Source: Candidatus Brockarchaeota archaeon
GTDB lineage: Archaea > Thermoproteota > EX4484-205 > JAAOZP01
Assembly (NCBI GenBank): GCA_017601225.1
Contig: JAFNIX010000001.1
Span: 62,001-126,000, forward strand
Direction: 5' to 3'
Length of the DNA stretch: 64,000 nt
Shown here: piece by piece, positions 35,101 through 43,637 of the stretch
How positions within the stretch are numbered: the stretch's first letter is position 1
Layout of the letters: every line of letters begins with the position of its first letter
Made by a program: the position numbers and the translations under genes
The notes under the pieces: generated by a model
Databases searched by the model: none
What the model was told of the DNA's origin: nothing
Seen by the model: the letters and a program-made list of their open reading frames with translations, nothing else

Positions 35101-37236
35101 CTGGTAAGCCTGGTGCCTGAACTGTTGAACCCTCAACACGTAGCTCGCGTTAAACCCGGCGTAGTTCCTAACCTGGATAGATTGAAGGGGCCCGCTCCCC
35201 CTGACCGTTAAAGGCCGGTATATCAGGGTTAGGAAACCCTTCTCGCCGGAAGGCTGGCTGAGCCTGGTCGCGTTCGTAATCTTTCTCCATCGCAGGATAA
35301 ACTCGTTCTGAAGCCTGTTCTCAACAACATAGTTGCTGACAGTATGGTTGTATACTGCGAACCGCGTAGCGTTCATCACTATTCTTCCACTTGTCCTCCA
35401 AAACTGTTTCACCAGCCTAGCCCTATGGCCCTCAAGCGAGCCGTTAACCCTGAGCGCAGCCGGGTCGACCTCGAGCAGCCCCGCCGCCTCCTTCTCCTCG
35501 TAAACCCCAAGGTTCTCCCAGTAGGGCTCGATGCTGAGAAGGATGAAGTCAACTTTAGCAACGGTTTCAACGCTTGAACCGTTAACCTCCTTCTCCCCGG
35601 TTGGCTTGAGGCGGGAGACAAGCTCGAAACCCCCGTAGTGGCCTTGAAACGTAGGCATCGAGGCAACCAGTCCTGAGCCGGGGTAGCTGAAGGTCAACTC
35701 GTAGAACCTGACGTGCGTAAAATGTTTAGAGTCGGGCACGAAAACCCTCACTGTCTCCTCGTGCTCGGGAACCACAACCTTGATTTCTTCGAAATGCTCC
35801 GGGACCCAGATGCTCCTTGTCCAGACCCATGTTTTAGCCTCGGAGAAGTAATTATTGCCCTCGTCATCCCTGTAGCTCGCCCTTACGGTAATCTCCGTGG
35901 AGGATCTTGTAAGCCGGATGTTGAGCTCAACCCTCCTCGACCCTCCAACGTCAATATCGCCGACGCTCACGCCAGCGGGCTCCGCGTGCACGCCGGTAAC
36001 ATGGATGCTCACGCTTCTCGCAGCGCTCCCACCGGTGTTGCTAAGCTCAAGTGTTAACCCAGCGTGCTTCATGATGGAGGGGTCAACGTTGAGAACCTGA
36101 ATGTTAACGGAGGGAGAGGCTGGCCCAACAATCAGAATGCTGAAAGACGCGTTGCCGCTAGGGGGCCAGGTTGAGAGGTAGGCGTTCCCAGTTAGAAACA
36201 GGGTAATGTTGTGGAGCCCGGGCTTAACAGCCCTAAGCCTGAAAACACCGCTAGTATGAGTATCGTTAAGAATCCTCTCAACACTATCCAGGGGTTCGAA
36301 GCCTTCCGTCACGGTAATCTTCAGCGAAGCGTTGAGAGGCTCAGGCTGCACTACACCACCATACCCCGCCTCATAATGCACCTCCAGTGTTTCCCCCAGG
36401 GTTAGGCTTGTGGAGGAGACGCTTGCTGTGACGATCCAGCCTTCTGCGAAAACCGGGTCGTAGCCTGGGAACAATACTTTAAGGTTCTCCTCATGCTCAG
36501 GAACCCTAATCCTAACATCCTCATAGTGGCCTGGGACAGCGATAATCGGGTTCCCCAGGAACCATGGCCAGTCCTTCGCAGGGTATGCGACCATAATCCT
36601 CCCAACGCCCATCTCCTTAGGGAATAACCCTACTGTAAGCCTTGAAACAATGTCGAAGACAACGTTCTTCTCAACATTCTTAATAACATACCTGTAGAGC
36701 CCAGTGTATCTTTCAACCTCGTAGAGACTAACCAGGGTCTCGTTCCAAGCCTCATACATCACCTTCACACTAGTCGAGTTAAAGTAGGTGTAGTTCAGCG
36801 GGACGCTTGACTCCAACGGTATCTTTACTCTCACGCTCCCGTCCTCGGGCTTCTCAATCCTTAGGCCTGTCAGGTTCAGCGTGGCGAGGCTCCCGTTAAC
36901 ATCAAGGGTTATCGTTCCGTTAGGATATATTCTTCCAAGCTCTCTTCTGAAATCCTGCTCCGAGCACCCTGTGCTAACGTTGGAGGCGAAAACCCTCCAG
37001 AGCCTCTCAGCCTGGGAAGCGTCGAAACCATCTGGAACAATGTACTCGCACTCCCTCACCGGGTCTGACTCGGAGGGCATAGCGTCCCAAAGGTATTCTT
37101 CAAGCCTGCTTAGGAAAGCCTCGTAGTCCCCGCCCTGCGCTATAACCCTTGATAAGAGGAGGCTCGGGGTGAAACACGTGGTTAAAGCTAGTATGATCAG
37201 AGCGATGCCCTCAAGCCTAGTCTTAAGGCTGCTCAT
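32182..37236 (-). CDS. Giant exported multidomain protein, candidate polymorphic toxin
   Basis: 1684 residues. Signal peptide at about 9-34; extracellular beta-rich region to about 760 with a CARDB-like module near 372-455 and two copies of a VPxHxE...VPEHEE repeat (234-258 and 478-501); hydrophobic segments at about 784-830 and 937-960; long helical region 1030-1330; an AbrB-like hairpin near 1361-1390 (GGFGITIPEDTVEYLGL). The tip from 1551 reads GRLGERIVTEWI, KEIDIM, LVQVRF, resembling a PD-(D/E)XK fold with E1558, D1588, Q1597 and R1599 (Arg where Lys is usual). It overlaps both neighbours by 4 nt. Confidence 0.7.
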   Translation of the reverse strand: MSSLKTRLEGIALIILALTTCFTPSLLLSRVIAQGGDYEAFLSRLEEYLWDAMPSESDPVRECEYIVPDGFDASQAERLWRVFASNVSTGCSEQDFRRELGRIYPNGTITLDVNGSLATLNLTGLRIEKPEDGSVRVKIPLESSVPLNYTYFNSTSVKVMYEAWNETLVSLYEVERYTGLYRYVIKNVEKNVVFDIVSRLTVGLFPKEMGVGRIMVAYPAKDWPWFLGNPIIAVPGHYEDVRIRVPEHEENLKVLFPGYDPVFAEGWIVTASVSSTSLTLGETLEVHYEAGYGGVVQPEPLNASLKITVTEGFEPLDSVERILNDTHTSGVFRLRAVKPGLHNITLFLTGNAYLSTWPPSGNASFSILIVGPASPSVNIQVLNVDPSIMKHAGLTLELSNTGGSAARSVSIHVTGVHAEPAGVSVGDIDVGGSRRVELNIRLTRSSTEITVRASYRDDEGNNYFSEAKTWVWTRSIWVPEHFEEIKVVVPEHEETVRVFVPDSKHFTHVRFYELTFSYPGSGLVASMPTFQGHYGGFELVSRLKPTGEKEVNGSSVETVAKVDFILLSIEPYWENLGVYEEKEAAGLLEVDPAALRVNGSLEGHRARLVKQFWRTSGRIVMNATRFAVYNHTVSNYVVENRLQNEFILRWRKITNATRLSQPSGEKGFLTLIYRPLTVRGSGPLQSIQVRNYAGFNASYVLRVQQFRHQAYQNYPPVMDVYSSPLLVKSWDYNVTLAGLNTREGYTCLVSLMYGLNLVAQAVFSLNPEPSPFWTGFWDGIKGKLTGILVTSTIIIVTAVLTGGGTVAGCVGAGLSIAATLSHLIGGSIVNIQEFNQGWNTVMLLSSLADFYGNLSYRLSNYTPPKMEPTMPYVPPPIVEDFQPKGPLAELFWETSKEYRRAASKVLADTGLNIVLDVGISDFETALNPEAKEYDKGLACGRIVGTVLSVLGFMAATRIAAELRPKMEGFRANMWSAVGSLKAWLTFALYDLVETLVKGGRTIAWIVKNHGVTLGFARLTVLGTLEKLKGRELEIWRRIRGEVKNAVEEAESKTSEEDCRRVLEEKALEKMEAGGGLGGKLTEAAGRIDQEKAVELFYRLDEAGLSLEERTRILDELNTIAGKSREAGDGVVEWLKRLEAGRLKEALDILLGVSRLEESVLKDVGEAWRLNSNVDDFNGLLKGLSFTPDYPAQGKGFYELLHECVESRSLERLRFLERGYGWIAEVRTMELEPGQKPAKIVENSFPFVRDVLNTLDGDCLRKISNILDNLLEFRGKKGAYDAMLDLKRHLFVDIGLGEEEPKIWLVEECLEKWEEASRLSYAVVSHQTLDARGHYRARSPVKVNYLDASNNEVIPIISDEDTKGGFGITIPEDTVEYLGLKDEGFIIFYQKLGDAGLIVPIKAESDGRIAVSECLERLLRAVLSERGFFQYLDESGKLKWSALEEDRIILKFNAHEEDGGKTVSRMMLLRDPQGKSVRIRLSSGFEKRMVMLSDFALKSLGELGTEDALSYFKELGLTGEVLNQAIEAYWKTLPFTEEDADYAFKAGLLDINLKGRLGERIVTEWIAEKDPTDIEGIRRKYGEGKKEIDIMRKKSLVQVRFWDEETVRLHLQSGEIFSNDVKDLIDYKKVMVESGKEKVELVFVEEISQELFNEFVNKLVGTLGEDTLSWLKPVNGYENLEVTGP

Positions 37237-38378
37237 TTCCCCCGTCTACGCCTCTTAACAGTTAAAATCACAGTTGGAAGGATTATCGCCGCCGCCAGGA
37301 GGATTAGGAGAATTGTTTTCTCATTCTCCAGCCTCTCAACAGTATTGTTCAGCTCAAAAATCCTCTGATCCTTCAACGTGAGGTTCCCCATGAGCGTCCA
37401 AACCTGGTTCTGGAGAACGCTGTTAGCTTGGCTCCAGTCCCTAACCTGCGCCTTAAGATCCTCGTTCTCCCTGGAAAGGGTCTCCAGCCTTCTGCTCGAC
37501 CAGTCTGAAGACTCTTTTAGAGCAGTGTAGTTCACATGGAGAGCCTGGTAGAGCATCCTGAGGCTAGCGTTAATCCTAACCCCTGTTCCCACAACCTCAC
37601 CCTTAGATGTTTCCACGTAAACGTTGAGAAAACCTGTTTCGCCAACCCTAACCATTACGCCTCCCTCAACCCTGGAAGCGTTGCACTCAACATTGTCGCC
37701 GTTAACCCTGGCAAGCCTAGCGCCAAAACTCCTGATCTCCCCAGGGTAGCTGAACACTGCGATTGTCTCCTTCTCGTTGAACTCTATTGAAGCAAGCTTA
37801 AGCTCAGAAGGCGTCTCCGTCGGCTCCCCTACAACCTTAACCATGAAGTCGCCCGGTCTAGCGCTGGAGGAGTTGAGGGAAACCAGGGGGACATGCTTAT
37901 CCACGTCAACGATTAAGCTCATATTGTCAATAGGAGGATCGTCGTCAACGCCAAGCCATAGTTGAGGCCCATCTAGGGTGAACATGGGCACTATAACAAC
38001 GTGGAAAACGCCTTTAACGACCACGTTCGGAACAGTGATAGTATACCAGTCCAGCGTAGCGTTTCTGAAAACCCTGTTGAAGATAAGGGGTTCGCTGTAA
38101 ACAGTGTTTAAGCCAGCGTCCCATATTTGAACGTAGAAGAGCGAGGAAGAGCCCCTTAGGATACAGGTTGCGTAAATCTTCACCGCGGTTATCCTCCAGC
38201 TCTGCGATGGTGGGGAGAACCTTACCGCGGCACCGTTAGGGTAGAAATCGCTCCAACCATAGTCTTGGCCGCCGTCATCATAAGCAAGCTCGAATGGCGC
38301 TGCGGAAGCCTTCGGGAAGCCTGTGAGAAGAAAAGGTAGTAAGGCTATGGCTAGAATAAGCCTGATATGCTTACCCAT
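37233..38378 (-). CDS. Surface protein with coiled coil and C-terminal membrane anchor
   Basis: Signal peptide (KHIRLILAIALLPFLLTGF), a jelly-roll-like region (YDDGGQDYGWSDFYPNGAAV onward), a second beta region, a coiled coil of about 75 residues (SRRLETLSRENEDLKAQV and onward), then a transmembrane helix and the basic stop KRRRRGK. The frame is open to 38453, but a TTATTTAAAACC promoter element stands about 26 nt before ATG 38378, pointing to a leaderless start there. Its TGA overlaps the ATG of the giant gene, so this is the first gene of the three-gene operon and may be its surface scaffold. Confidence 0.78.
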   Translation of the reverse strand: MGKHIRLILAIALLPFLLTGFPKASAAPFELAYDDGGQDYGWSDFYPNGAAVRFSPPSQSWRITAVKIYATCILRGSSSLFYVQIWDAGLNTVYSEPLIFNRVFRNATLDWYTITVPNVVVKGVFHVVIVPMFTLDGPQLWLGVDDDPPIDNMSLIVDVDKHVPLVSLNSSSARPGDFMVKVVGEPTETPSELKLASIEFNEKETIAVFSYPGEIRSFGARLARVNGDNVECNASRVEGGVMVRVGETGFLNVYVETSKGEVVGTGVRINASLRMLYQALHVNYTALKESSDWSSRRLETLSRENEDLKAQVRDWSQANSVLQNQVWTLMGNLTLKDQRIFELNNTVERLENEKTILLILLAAAIILPTVILTVKRRRRGK

Positions 38379-38713
38379 AGCTGGATTAATAAGGGTTAAG
38401 GTTTTAAATAAGTTTTTCGCAGAAATACTGCATACAGTGATCTGGAAGCCCAAACCAGCATTTTCAAGTTTTCTTTAAGAAGGATTTAAGAAAATAGTGT
38501 TTAAAGCATGTTTAACGATTCACGTATAAAAAAGATTGTTGAAGTTTACTTGGCTTCCACGCAAAGAAGTATGAAACTCCTAGTATATTCTGACACGGTT
38601 TTCCATATCTGGCAAGAGGCGCGTCGCTAACATGGCTTTCCAGTATTAGCGAAACCTACGGCAACGTTTATAAACAAGATTTACCATACTCCTATCGTTG
38701 AAAGGTGTTTAAT

Positions 38714-40642
38714 ATGAATGGGTGGAAACTGTTAGATCCTATTGTGGTTGGCACAATGTTTTTGAAGAATAGGATTGTTATGCCTCCGATGTGCAGCCGC
38801 CTTGCTGCGCCAGACGGCTCTGTAACGCCAAGAATGATAGACTATTACTCTGAAAGAGCTAAGGGAGGCGTTGGGCTAATCATAGTTGAATACGCTTACA
38901 TCGATGAAAAGGAGAGTAGGGCTGCCATAAGCCAACTCGGCGTCCATAGCGACCATATGATAACTGGGTTAGGCGAGCTAGCGGAGGCCATTAAAAACCA
39001 TGGTGCAGGAGCTGTTCTCCAAATATGTCACGCCGGTAGGCAAACCACTCCGGCAATGATGGGGAAGCAGCCTGTCGCCCCGTCAGCCGTGCCGTGCAAG
39101 TTCCTCGGCGTCATGCCGAGAGAGTTAACGCTTTGCGAGATTGAGGAGATACAGGATGCTTTCGCGGAAGCTTCTAGGAGGGCGAAGCAGGCGGGCTTCG
39201 ACGGGGTTGAGCTTCACGGGGCTCACGGGTACTTGATGGACCAGTTTCTTTCACCCTACACTAACAAGCGGAGCGACAAATACGGCGGATCGCTTGAAAA
39301 CAGGGCATTATTCGCCCTAGAAACCATATGTAAAGTCAGGGAGAAAGTAGGGTCGCAGTTCACTTTAGGCTATAGAATGAGCGCCGACGAGTATGTTTCA
39401 GGAGGGCTAACCCTCCAAGAAACCGATAGATTCGCCAAAATGCTGGAGGATGCTGGTGTAGATTACGTTCACGTGTCCGCCGGAATTTACGAGACGATTC
39501 ATAAATTAATCCCGACTCAATATATTGAGCGTGTGCACCTCCTCCCTCTTGCAGATGGCATTAAGAAATCAGTCAGCCTGCCGGTGATCACCGTAGGCTC
39601 TTTCGACGTTGAAACAGCGGAGAGGGCTTTAAAAGACGGGAAGGCTGACCTAGTCTCGTTCGGAAGGGCTCTAATAGCGGATCCTGAACTCCCCAGAAAG
39701 CTGGTTGAAGGCAGGATAGAGGACATAAGGCCATGCATAAGGGGCAATGAGGGATGCATCTCAAGGTTTTTCCTCGGCCACACTATGAGATGCGAGGTTA
39801 ATCCGGCTGCAGGCAGGGAGTGCGAGTTCACAGTCTCCCCGGCTCCGAGAAAGAAGAGGGTTCTGGTTATCGGCGGAGGCGTCGCTGGCATGGAAGCGGC
39901 AAGGGTTGCGGCAGTTAGGGGGCACGAGGTTACGCTGATCGAGAAGGAGGGAAAGCTGGGTGGGCATTCAGTCGAGGCTTCTGTGCCCAAGTTTAAGGAG
40001 GATATAAAGCGGCTGATAAACTGGCTCTCAACACAAGTTAGCAAGGCCGGTGTAAAAATAGAGCTTAACAAAGAAGCGACGCCGGAAATGGTGAAAGAGT
40101 TGAAACCTGATGTTTTGATAATAGCCGTTGGCTCTGACTACATAACGCCTGCAGTACAAGGCATTGATAAACCATGGGTTGTTACGAGTGCTGACGTGTT
40201 TCTAGGCAGAAAAACCGTGGGCGAGAGGGTTGTGGTGGTTGGCGGAGGATTAGTAGGGTGCGAAACAGCACTCTTCATAGCGGAGGAGTTAAGGAAGAGG
40301 GTCGCGATTGTTGAAATGCTCGATGAAATACTTGTTGGAGTCGAGCCCGTGGGCGTAATGGCGCTGAAGGAAAGGCTTGGAAAAGCAGGGATCACTATAC
40401 ACACTGGATGGCGCTTAGAGGAAGTCACTGAGAACGGGATTGTCTGTATGGATAAAACATGGTGTAGACACGCGATAGAAGCGGACACGGTTGTTTTAGC
40501 CGTAGGCTTAAGCGCGAGAAAGAACACTGTGAAGAAGTTTGAAGGACTTGCACCCGAGGTATACGTTATAGGAGACTGTGTCCAAGCACGCAAAATATAC
40601 AACGCTTTCGAGGACGCTTGGCGAGCAGCTCTCACCATCTAA
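38714..40642 (+). CDS. Old yellow enzyme/FAD oxidoreductase, 2,4-dienoyl-CoA reductase type
   Basis: N-terminal FMN TIM barrel (VMPPMCSRLAAPDG, HGAHGYLMDQFLSPYTNKR, SFGRALIADPELP) and C-terminal FAD/NADH module (VLVIGGGVAGMEAARVAA, VVVGGGLVGCETALF, YVIGDC). The linker Fe-S motif reads CIRGNEGC then RCEVNP: three cysteines are kept, but the second of the usual four is Gly (GGC for TGC). The barrel and FAD parts look intact. A TTTATAAA box (38667-38674) and AAAGGTG ribosome site (38701-38707) support ATG 38714. Substrate is not clear; family reduces enoyl or dimethylamine-type compounds. Confidence 0.88.
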   Translation: MNGWKLLDPIVVGTMFLKNRIVMPPMCSRLAAPDGSVTPRMIDYYSERAKGGVGLIIVEYAYIDEKESRAAISQLGVHSDHMITGLGELAEAIKNHGAGAVLQICHAGRQTTPAMMGKQPVAPSAVPCKFLGVMPRELTLCEIEEIQDAFAEASRRAKQAGFDGVELHGAHGYLMDQFLSPYTNKRSDKYGGSLENRALFALETICKVREKVGSQFTLGYRMSADEYVSGGLTLQETDRFAKMLEDAGVDYVHVSAGIYETIHKLIPTQYIERVHLLPLADGIKKSVSLPVITVGSFDVETAERALKDGKADLVSFGRALIADPELPRKLVEGRIEDIRPCIRGNEGCISRFFLGHTMRCEVNPAAGRECEFTVSPAPRKKRVLVIGGGVAGMEAARVAAVRGHEVTLIEKEGKLGGHSVEASVPKFKEDIKRLINWLSTQVSKAGVKIELNKEATPEMVKELKPDVLIIAVGSDYITPAVQGIDKPWVVTSADVFLGRKTVGERVVVVGGGLVGCETALFIAEELRKRVAIVEMLDEILVGVEPVGVMALKERLGKAGITIHTGWRLEEVTENGIVCMDKTWCRHAIEADTVVLAVGLSARKNTVKKFEGLAPEVYVIGDCVQARKIYNAFEDAWRAALTI

Positions 40643-40711
40643 CCCTCTTTTTTTATACATGTTTATCACGCTCAGTTTAGCGTTACAGGACAAGAACCAT
40701 ATATGAAACCC

Positions 40712-41554
40712 TTACGAACCACTGCCAATTATCAGCGAGGCAATTATCGCAACCGCAACTATTACTAGTGTTTCCAAGAGGGTTATTTTCCAAGGCACCC
40801 GGGTTTTTTTGGTGCGGTAGTGAACAAGAAATGTTAATGTTATGGCTCCAACTATGATGATTGCTAGAATAAAGCCGAAGGGCTGAGGCAAGGCGAAGAA
40901 AGCCGCGATGGGTATGATTCCAGCTAGAAAGGTTGTAGTGCTGCAAACTAAAGCCGCTAATAGATTCGACTTGGTTATTTCTCTTCTCAAGATGATGAAT
41001 AAGTGCTTAATAATCTTTAATGATTTTATTCTTTCTTCTTTATCTGGAATATCCCTCAGGCTATAATCCATCAAGGCTTTAAGGACAAGAAGATCCGCCA
41101 CGTCTTCAGTTTTCCCGCCTAGCATGAAGCTTGAAAAATTCGAGACGGCTGCAGCTGTCACGGTTAGAACGGCGGCAAAAGATGTCATTTGCAACGGTAA
41201 CTTGGCTAGGAACGCTGAAATTATAACTATGAGGCTTGTGATAGTGCCGTCGGTTAATCCAGCCACGAACTCGAGAACGGGTTCTCTCTTTATCAATAGG
41301 CTTCTCCATTCCTTGCTCAAACGGTTGCCTTCAGCCGTAAGCTCAAAGACACCGTCTCGCTCTATTAAAAGGCCTTCGGAAACCATTTCTCTTAATGCTT
41401 CACTCATTTCACCCATTTCGATTTTAATCTTGCCCGCCAGATAATTCTCCACTTTTCTTTTAAGCGAAGATTTTGTAAGCCTAGTCTCCCTCCCAAAGCA
41501 AATGAGAACAATTATTCTTATAACGTCAGACAGTTCTTGGACTTCAAAAGACAA
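40712..41554 (-). CDS. VIT/CCC1-type iron transporter-like protein with winged helix
   Basis: Residues 1-85 look like a winged-helix domain (KSSLKRKVENYLAGK, EALREMVSEGLLIERDG, FELTAEGNRLSKEW). Residues 90-280 form a five-helix VIT1-like membrane domain: EFVAGLTDGTITSLIVIISA carries the DG(T) motif of the ion path, followed by LGGKTEDVADL and a cytosolic helix with acidic residues that binds metal in the family. It should move Fe or Mn across the membrane. The fusion to a DNA-binding-like domain is unusual. Confidence 0.78.
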   Translation of the reverse strand: MSFEVQELSDVIRIIVLICFGRETRLTKSSLKRKVENYLAGKIKIEMGEMSEALREMVSEGLLIERDGVFELTAEGNRLSKEWRSLLIKREPVLEFVAGLTDGTITSLIVIISAFLAKLPLQMTSFAAVLTVTAAAVSNFSSFMLGGKTEDVADLLVLKALMDYSLRDIPDKEERIKSLKIIKHLFIILRREITKSNLLAALVCSTTTFLAGIIPIAAFFALPQPFGFILAIIIVGAITLTFLVHYRTKKTRVPWKITLLETLVIVAVAIIASLIIGSGS

Positions 41555-41984
41555 GCCGGTTAATCAACCCCAATATTGCCCCTGACGGCATGAAGCAATA
41601 TTTTATCGCTTCAACTATTTCCAATAGTCTTAAGGGAGCTTTCCCTCGCGGAATAATACTAAAAATAAGTGTGTTTGGAAAAACTGTTTTCACCTGACTT
41701 CACACCTCTTGTTCCATTTGGAACAGGAAAGCAATGATGAATCGGCTAATAAGCCTTTTTAACGTGCATTAAAGGCGGCTACGGTTCCGCAAAAACCCTT
41801 TAGAAACCTTTTATTCTGTTGCCGCAGAAATCAACGTCTCGCAGATTAAGCTCACCGTCGGCGAAAAATCCGTAACGGGTTTTTCCCAACTCCTCCTTAG
41901 CAGTCTAACATCTTTAACAATGGGAGATGCAGTCTAAACTCGAAGCAGTTCGTCTTGACAGCAGTACTTATAATTGCATAAAAA
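41555..41984. other. 430-bp gene-free region with one palindrome
   Basis: No coding frame with family features. TGTTCCATTTGGAACA (41710-41725) is a perfect inverted repeat of 6-bp arms around ATTT. A nearby run (CTAATAAGCCTTTTTAACG) is A/T-rich and could be a promoter or the end of the holin-like operon. Confidence 0.4.
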
Positions 41985-42278
41985 CTATTTTGTCGCCATC
42001 CTTAATGCCAAATATCCAATGACGATAACAAGGATGCCAACTAGTCCGAAGGCCCCCCATTCTGGAAGATAGAGGGCGATCGCCTTCGTGATTCCGAGCA
42101 TCACGTAGAATAAGCCTAACACCATGAGTAGGATGCCAATCACTATTACAGCGATTCTCTTCGCAACTTCCCGAACGCACTGCTTCGCTTTTTCTCTTAA
42201 AAATCGGGAAAACTGCTCCACAAGTATTCTGGTAACTGCCTCAATTACTCTGTCAGCACTAGATTTTTCTTCTTTCAA
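41985..42278 (-). CDS. Small two-helix membrane protein, YqjE/holin-3-like
   Basis: A 97-residue protein with an amphipathic N-terminus and two membrane helices (IAVIVIGILLMVLGLFYVML and GAFGLVGILVIVIGYLAL). It resembles the DUF1469/phage-holin-3 group (YqjE). It follows the DUF883-like gene by 10 nt, reproducing the bacterial yqjD-yqjE pairing. Role unknown; in bacteria the pair is linked to membrane stress and ribosome hibernation. Confidence 0.7.
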   Translation of the reverse strand: MKEEKSSADRVIEAVTRILVEQFSRFLREKAKQCVREVAKRIAVIVIGILLMVLGLFYVMLGITKAIALYLPEWGAFGLVGILVIVIGYLALRMATK

Positions 42279-42288
42279 ACGCTTCAGC

Positions 42289-42516
42289 CTAGTCCTTCCT
42301 CTTTGAAAGAGATGAAAAGATTAAGCCACCGAGAACCAGACCAGCGATGAAAACCGTAGCTAACGCGATCACAGGGTGCTCCTTCGTTTCCTGCTCAATC
42401 TTCTTCTCAACCTTCTTAGCTTCCTCCTCAGCATGTTTCGCTACTTCCATGATCTTCTTCACGGCCTCTCCAAAATCGATTTGCAATTTCTCCTCCTTAA
42501 CAGATTCTTCCACCAT
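42289..42516 (-). CDS. Small coiled-coil tail-anchored protein, DUF883/YqjD-like
   Basis: A 75-residue protein: charged amphipathic helix (KKIMEVAKHAEEEAKKVEKK) followed by a C-terminal membrane helix with VIALATVFIAGLVLGGLIF and a basic end SKRKD. Layout is that of YqjD/ElaB (DUF883), inner-membrane anchored ribosome-binding proteins in bacteria. First gene of a two-gene unit with the holin-like protein. Confidence 0.65.
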   Translation of the reverse strand: MVEESVKEEKLQIDFGEAVKKIMEVAKHAEEEAKKVEKKIEQETKEHPVIALATVFIAGLVLGGLIFSSLSKRKD

Positions 42517-42770
42517 CCGTTATCACCTGGTATCTACTTCTCCCTAGCTATTTATATGTTTCGCTAGCTACAGCGTGACTATTAAATCTACTGAAAATAT
42601 TAATTTTTATAAAATTAAAATTTATAATTTTTTTAATCAATGCGACTAAATCTATATCTATAGTGAAATTCTCGGTCCCAAGACATGCACAACTATAATC
42701 GAGATGAATAAAGCTCCTATTTCTAGATGAACATTAAGTTAGAGGTTTCTCAGCTAGAGAAGAATTGAGG

Positions 42771-43136
42771 TTAACGGTAAAATGCTAATTCATATGGTTT
42801 CAACACGTCGTAATGCTTAGCGTTCCTTGTCAGTAGCTTAAGTCTTTTCACAATTGCCGTAGCCCCTATTATAAGATCCCGGTCTTCAACAAGCCTGCCT
42901 GAAGCCTTCAAAGCCCTCCATATTTCTGAAGCCTTCTCCAGAATCTCGTTGTCTAGCCAAACGATGAAAAAGGATTCCTCAAGGATTTTCTTCGCCTCCT
43001 TAGCATCCTTAGTTCCCCTGATGAACTCGTAAACAGTTATTTCAGAAATGTGGTGGGAGTCCTCAGGGTTTAGCTCCAGCTCCCCCCTATAGTAGTCGAT
43101 CAGGCAATCAGTATCTACTAATATTCTCTCGCCCAT
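42771..43136 (-). CDS. vapC: VapC-type PIN-domain ribonuclease toxin
   Basis: A 121-residue PIN domain with conserved acidic residues: ILVDTDCLIDYYRG (Asp), ISEITVYEFIRG (Glu), EDRDLIIGATAI (Asp) and LLTRNAKHYDVL (Asn/His end). It likely cleaves tRNA or rRNA. It overlaps the antitoxin gene by 19 nt, so translation is coupled. Intact, unlike the copy at 16051. Confidence 0.92.
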   Translation of the reverse strand: MGERILVDTDCLIDYYRGELELNPEDSHHISEITVYEFIRGTKDAKEAKKILEESFFIVWLDNEILEKASEIWRALKASGRLVEDRDLIIGATAIVKRLKLLTRNAKHYDVLKPYELAFYR

Positions 43137-43318
43137 TTCCTAACCCTGGTCTCATCATACCCTATTTCCAGCAGTTTCTGAATCTTTTTCCTATGTTTGG
43201 CTCTCTTCTCTGTTAGAACCATGTTCGCAAGCTCGTTCAGAAACTCATCCCATGCTTTTTCCCCCTTAATGCTCTCCAACCTTTTCTTCGTTTCCTTGCT
43301 CACTGGAATGGTGCTCAT
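43118..43318 (-). CDS. vapB: VapB-type ribbon-helix-helix-like antitoxin
   Basis: A 66-residue protein: STIPVSKETKKRLESIKGEK is a ribbon-helix-helix start, WDEFLNELANMVLTEKRAK the second helix, and the basic tail would bind the PIN toxin encoded just downstream with overlap. ATG 43318 is preferred over an in-frame ATG at 43339, since the fold begins with STIPVS. Confidence 0.85.
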   Translation of the reverse strand: MSTIPVSKETKKRLESIKGEKAWDEFLNELANMVLTEKRAKHRKKIQKLLEIGYDETRVRKWAREY

Positions 43319-43637
43319 AATTAATAGATCATGAATCATAACTTATAAACCTTTTTTCCCCCAGCAGCAGGCAAGTGTCTAAACCTCTTCATGATGCAGG
43401 AGTGAAAGCACCGTTCTTTCATCATTTAAACCAGTTGGCCTTGCTAAAATGTTAGAAATGCCAATTCCAAAGGTTTATAAGCTATCAGAATTATTATTTC
43501 TATCGTGCGCTTCCGGAAATAGGGAAGTTTGAAGAAACACTTATCACTGTTTCAAGAAAAAATTTCAACTTCATATTTATAGATGAAGCAACCAGCTTGG
43601 AAAACTGGTGGATGCCTCTGAAAGGCTTGAACATAGA

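Noticed and set aside
35713-36057. 114-codon plus-strand frame inside the giant gene
   Set aside because: Antisense to clearly coding sequence.
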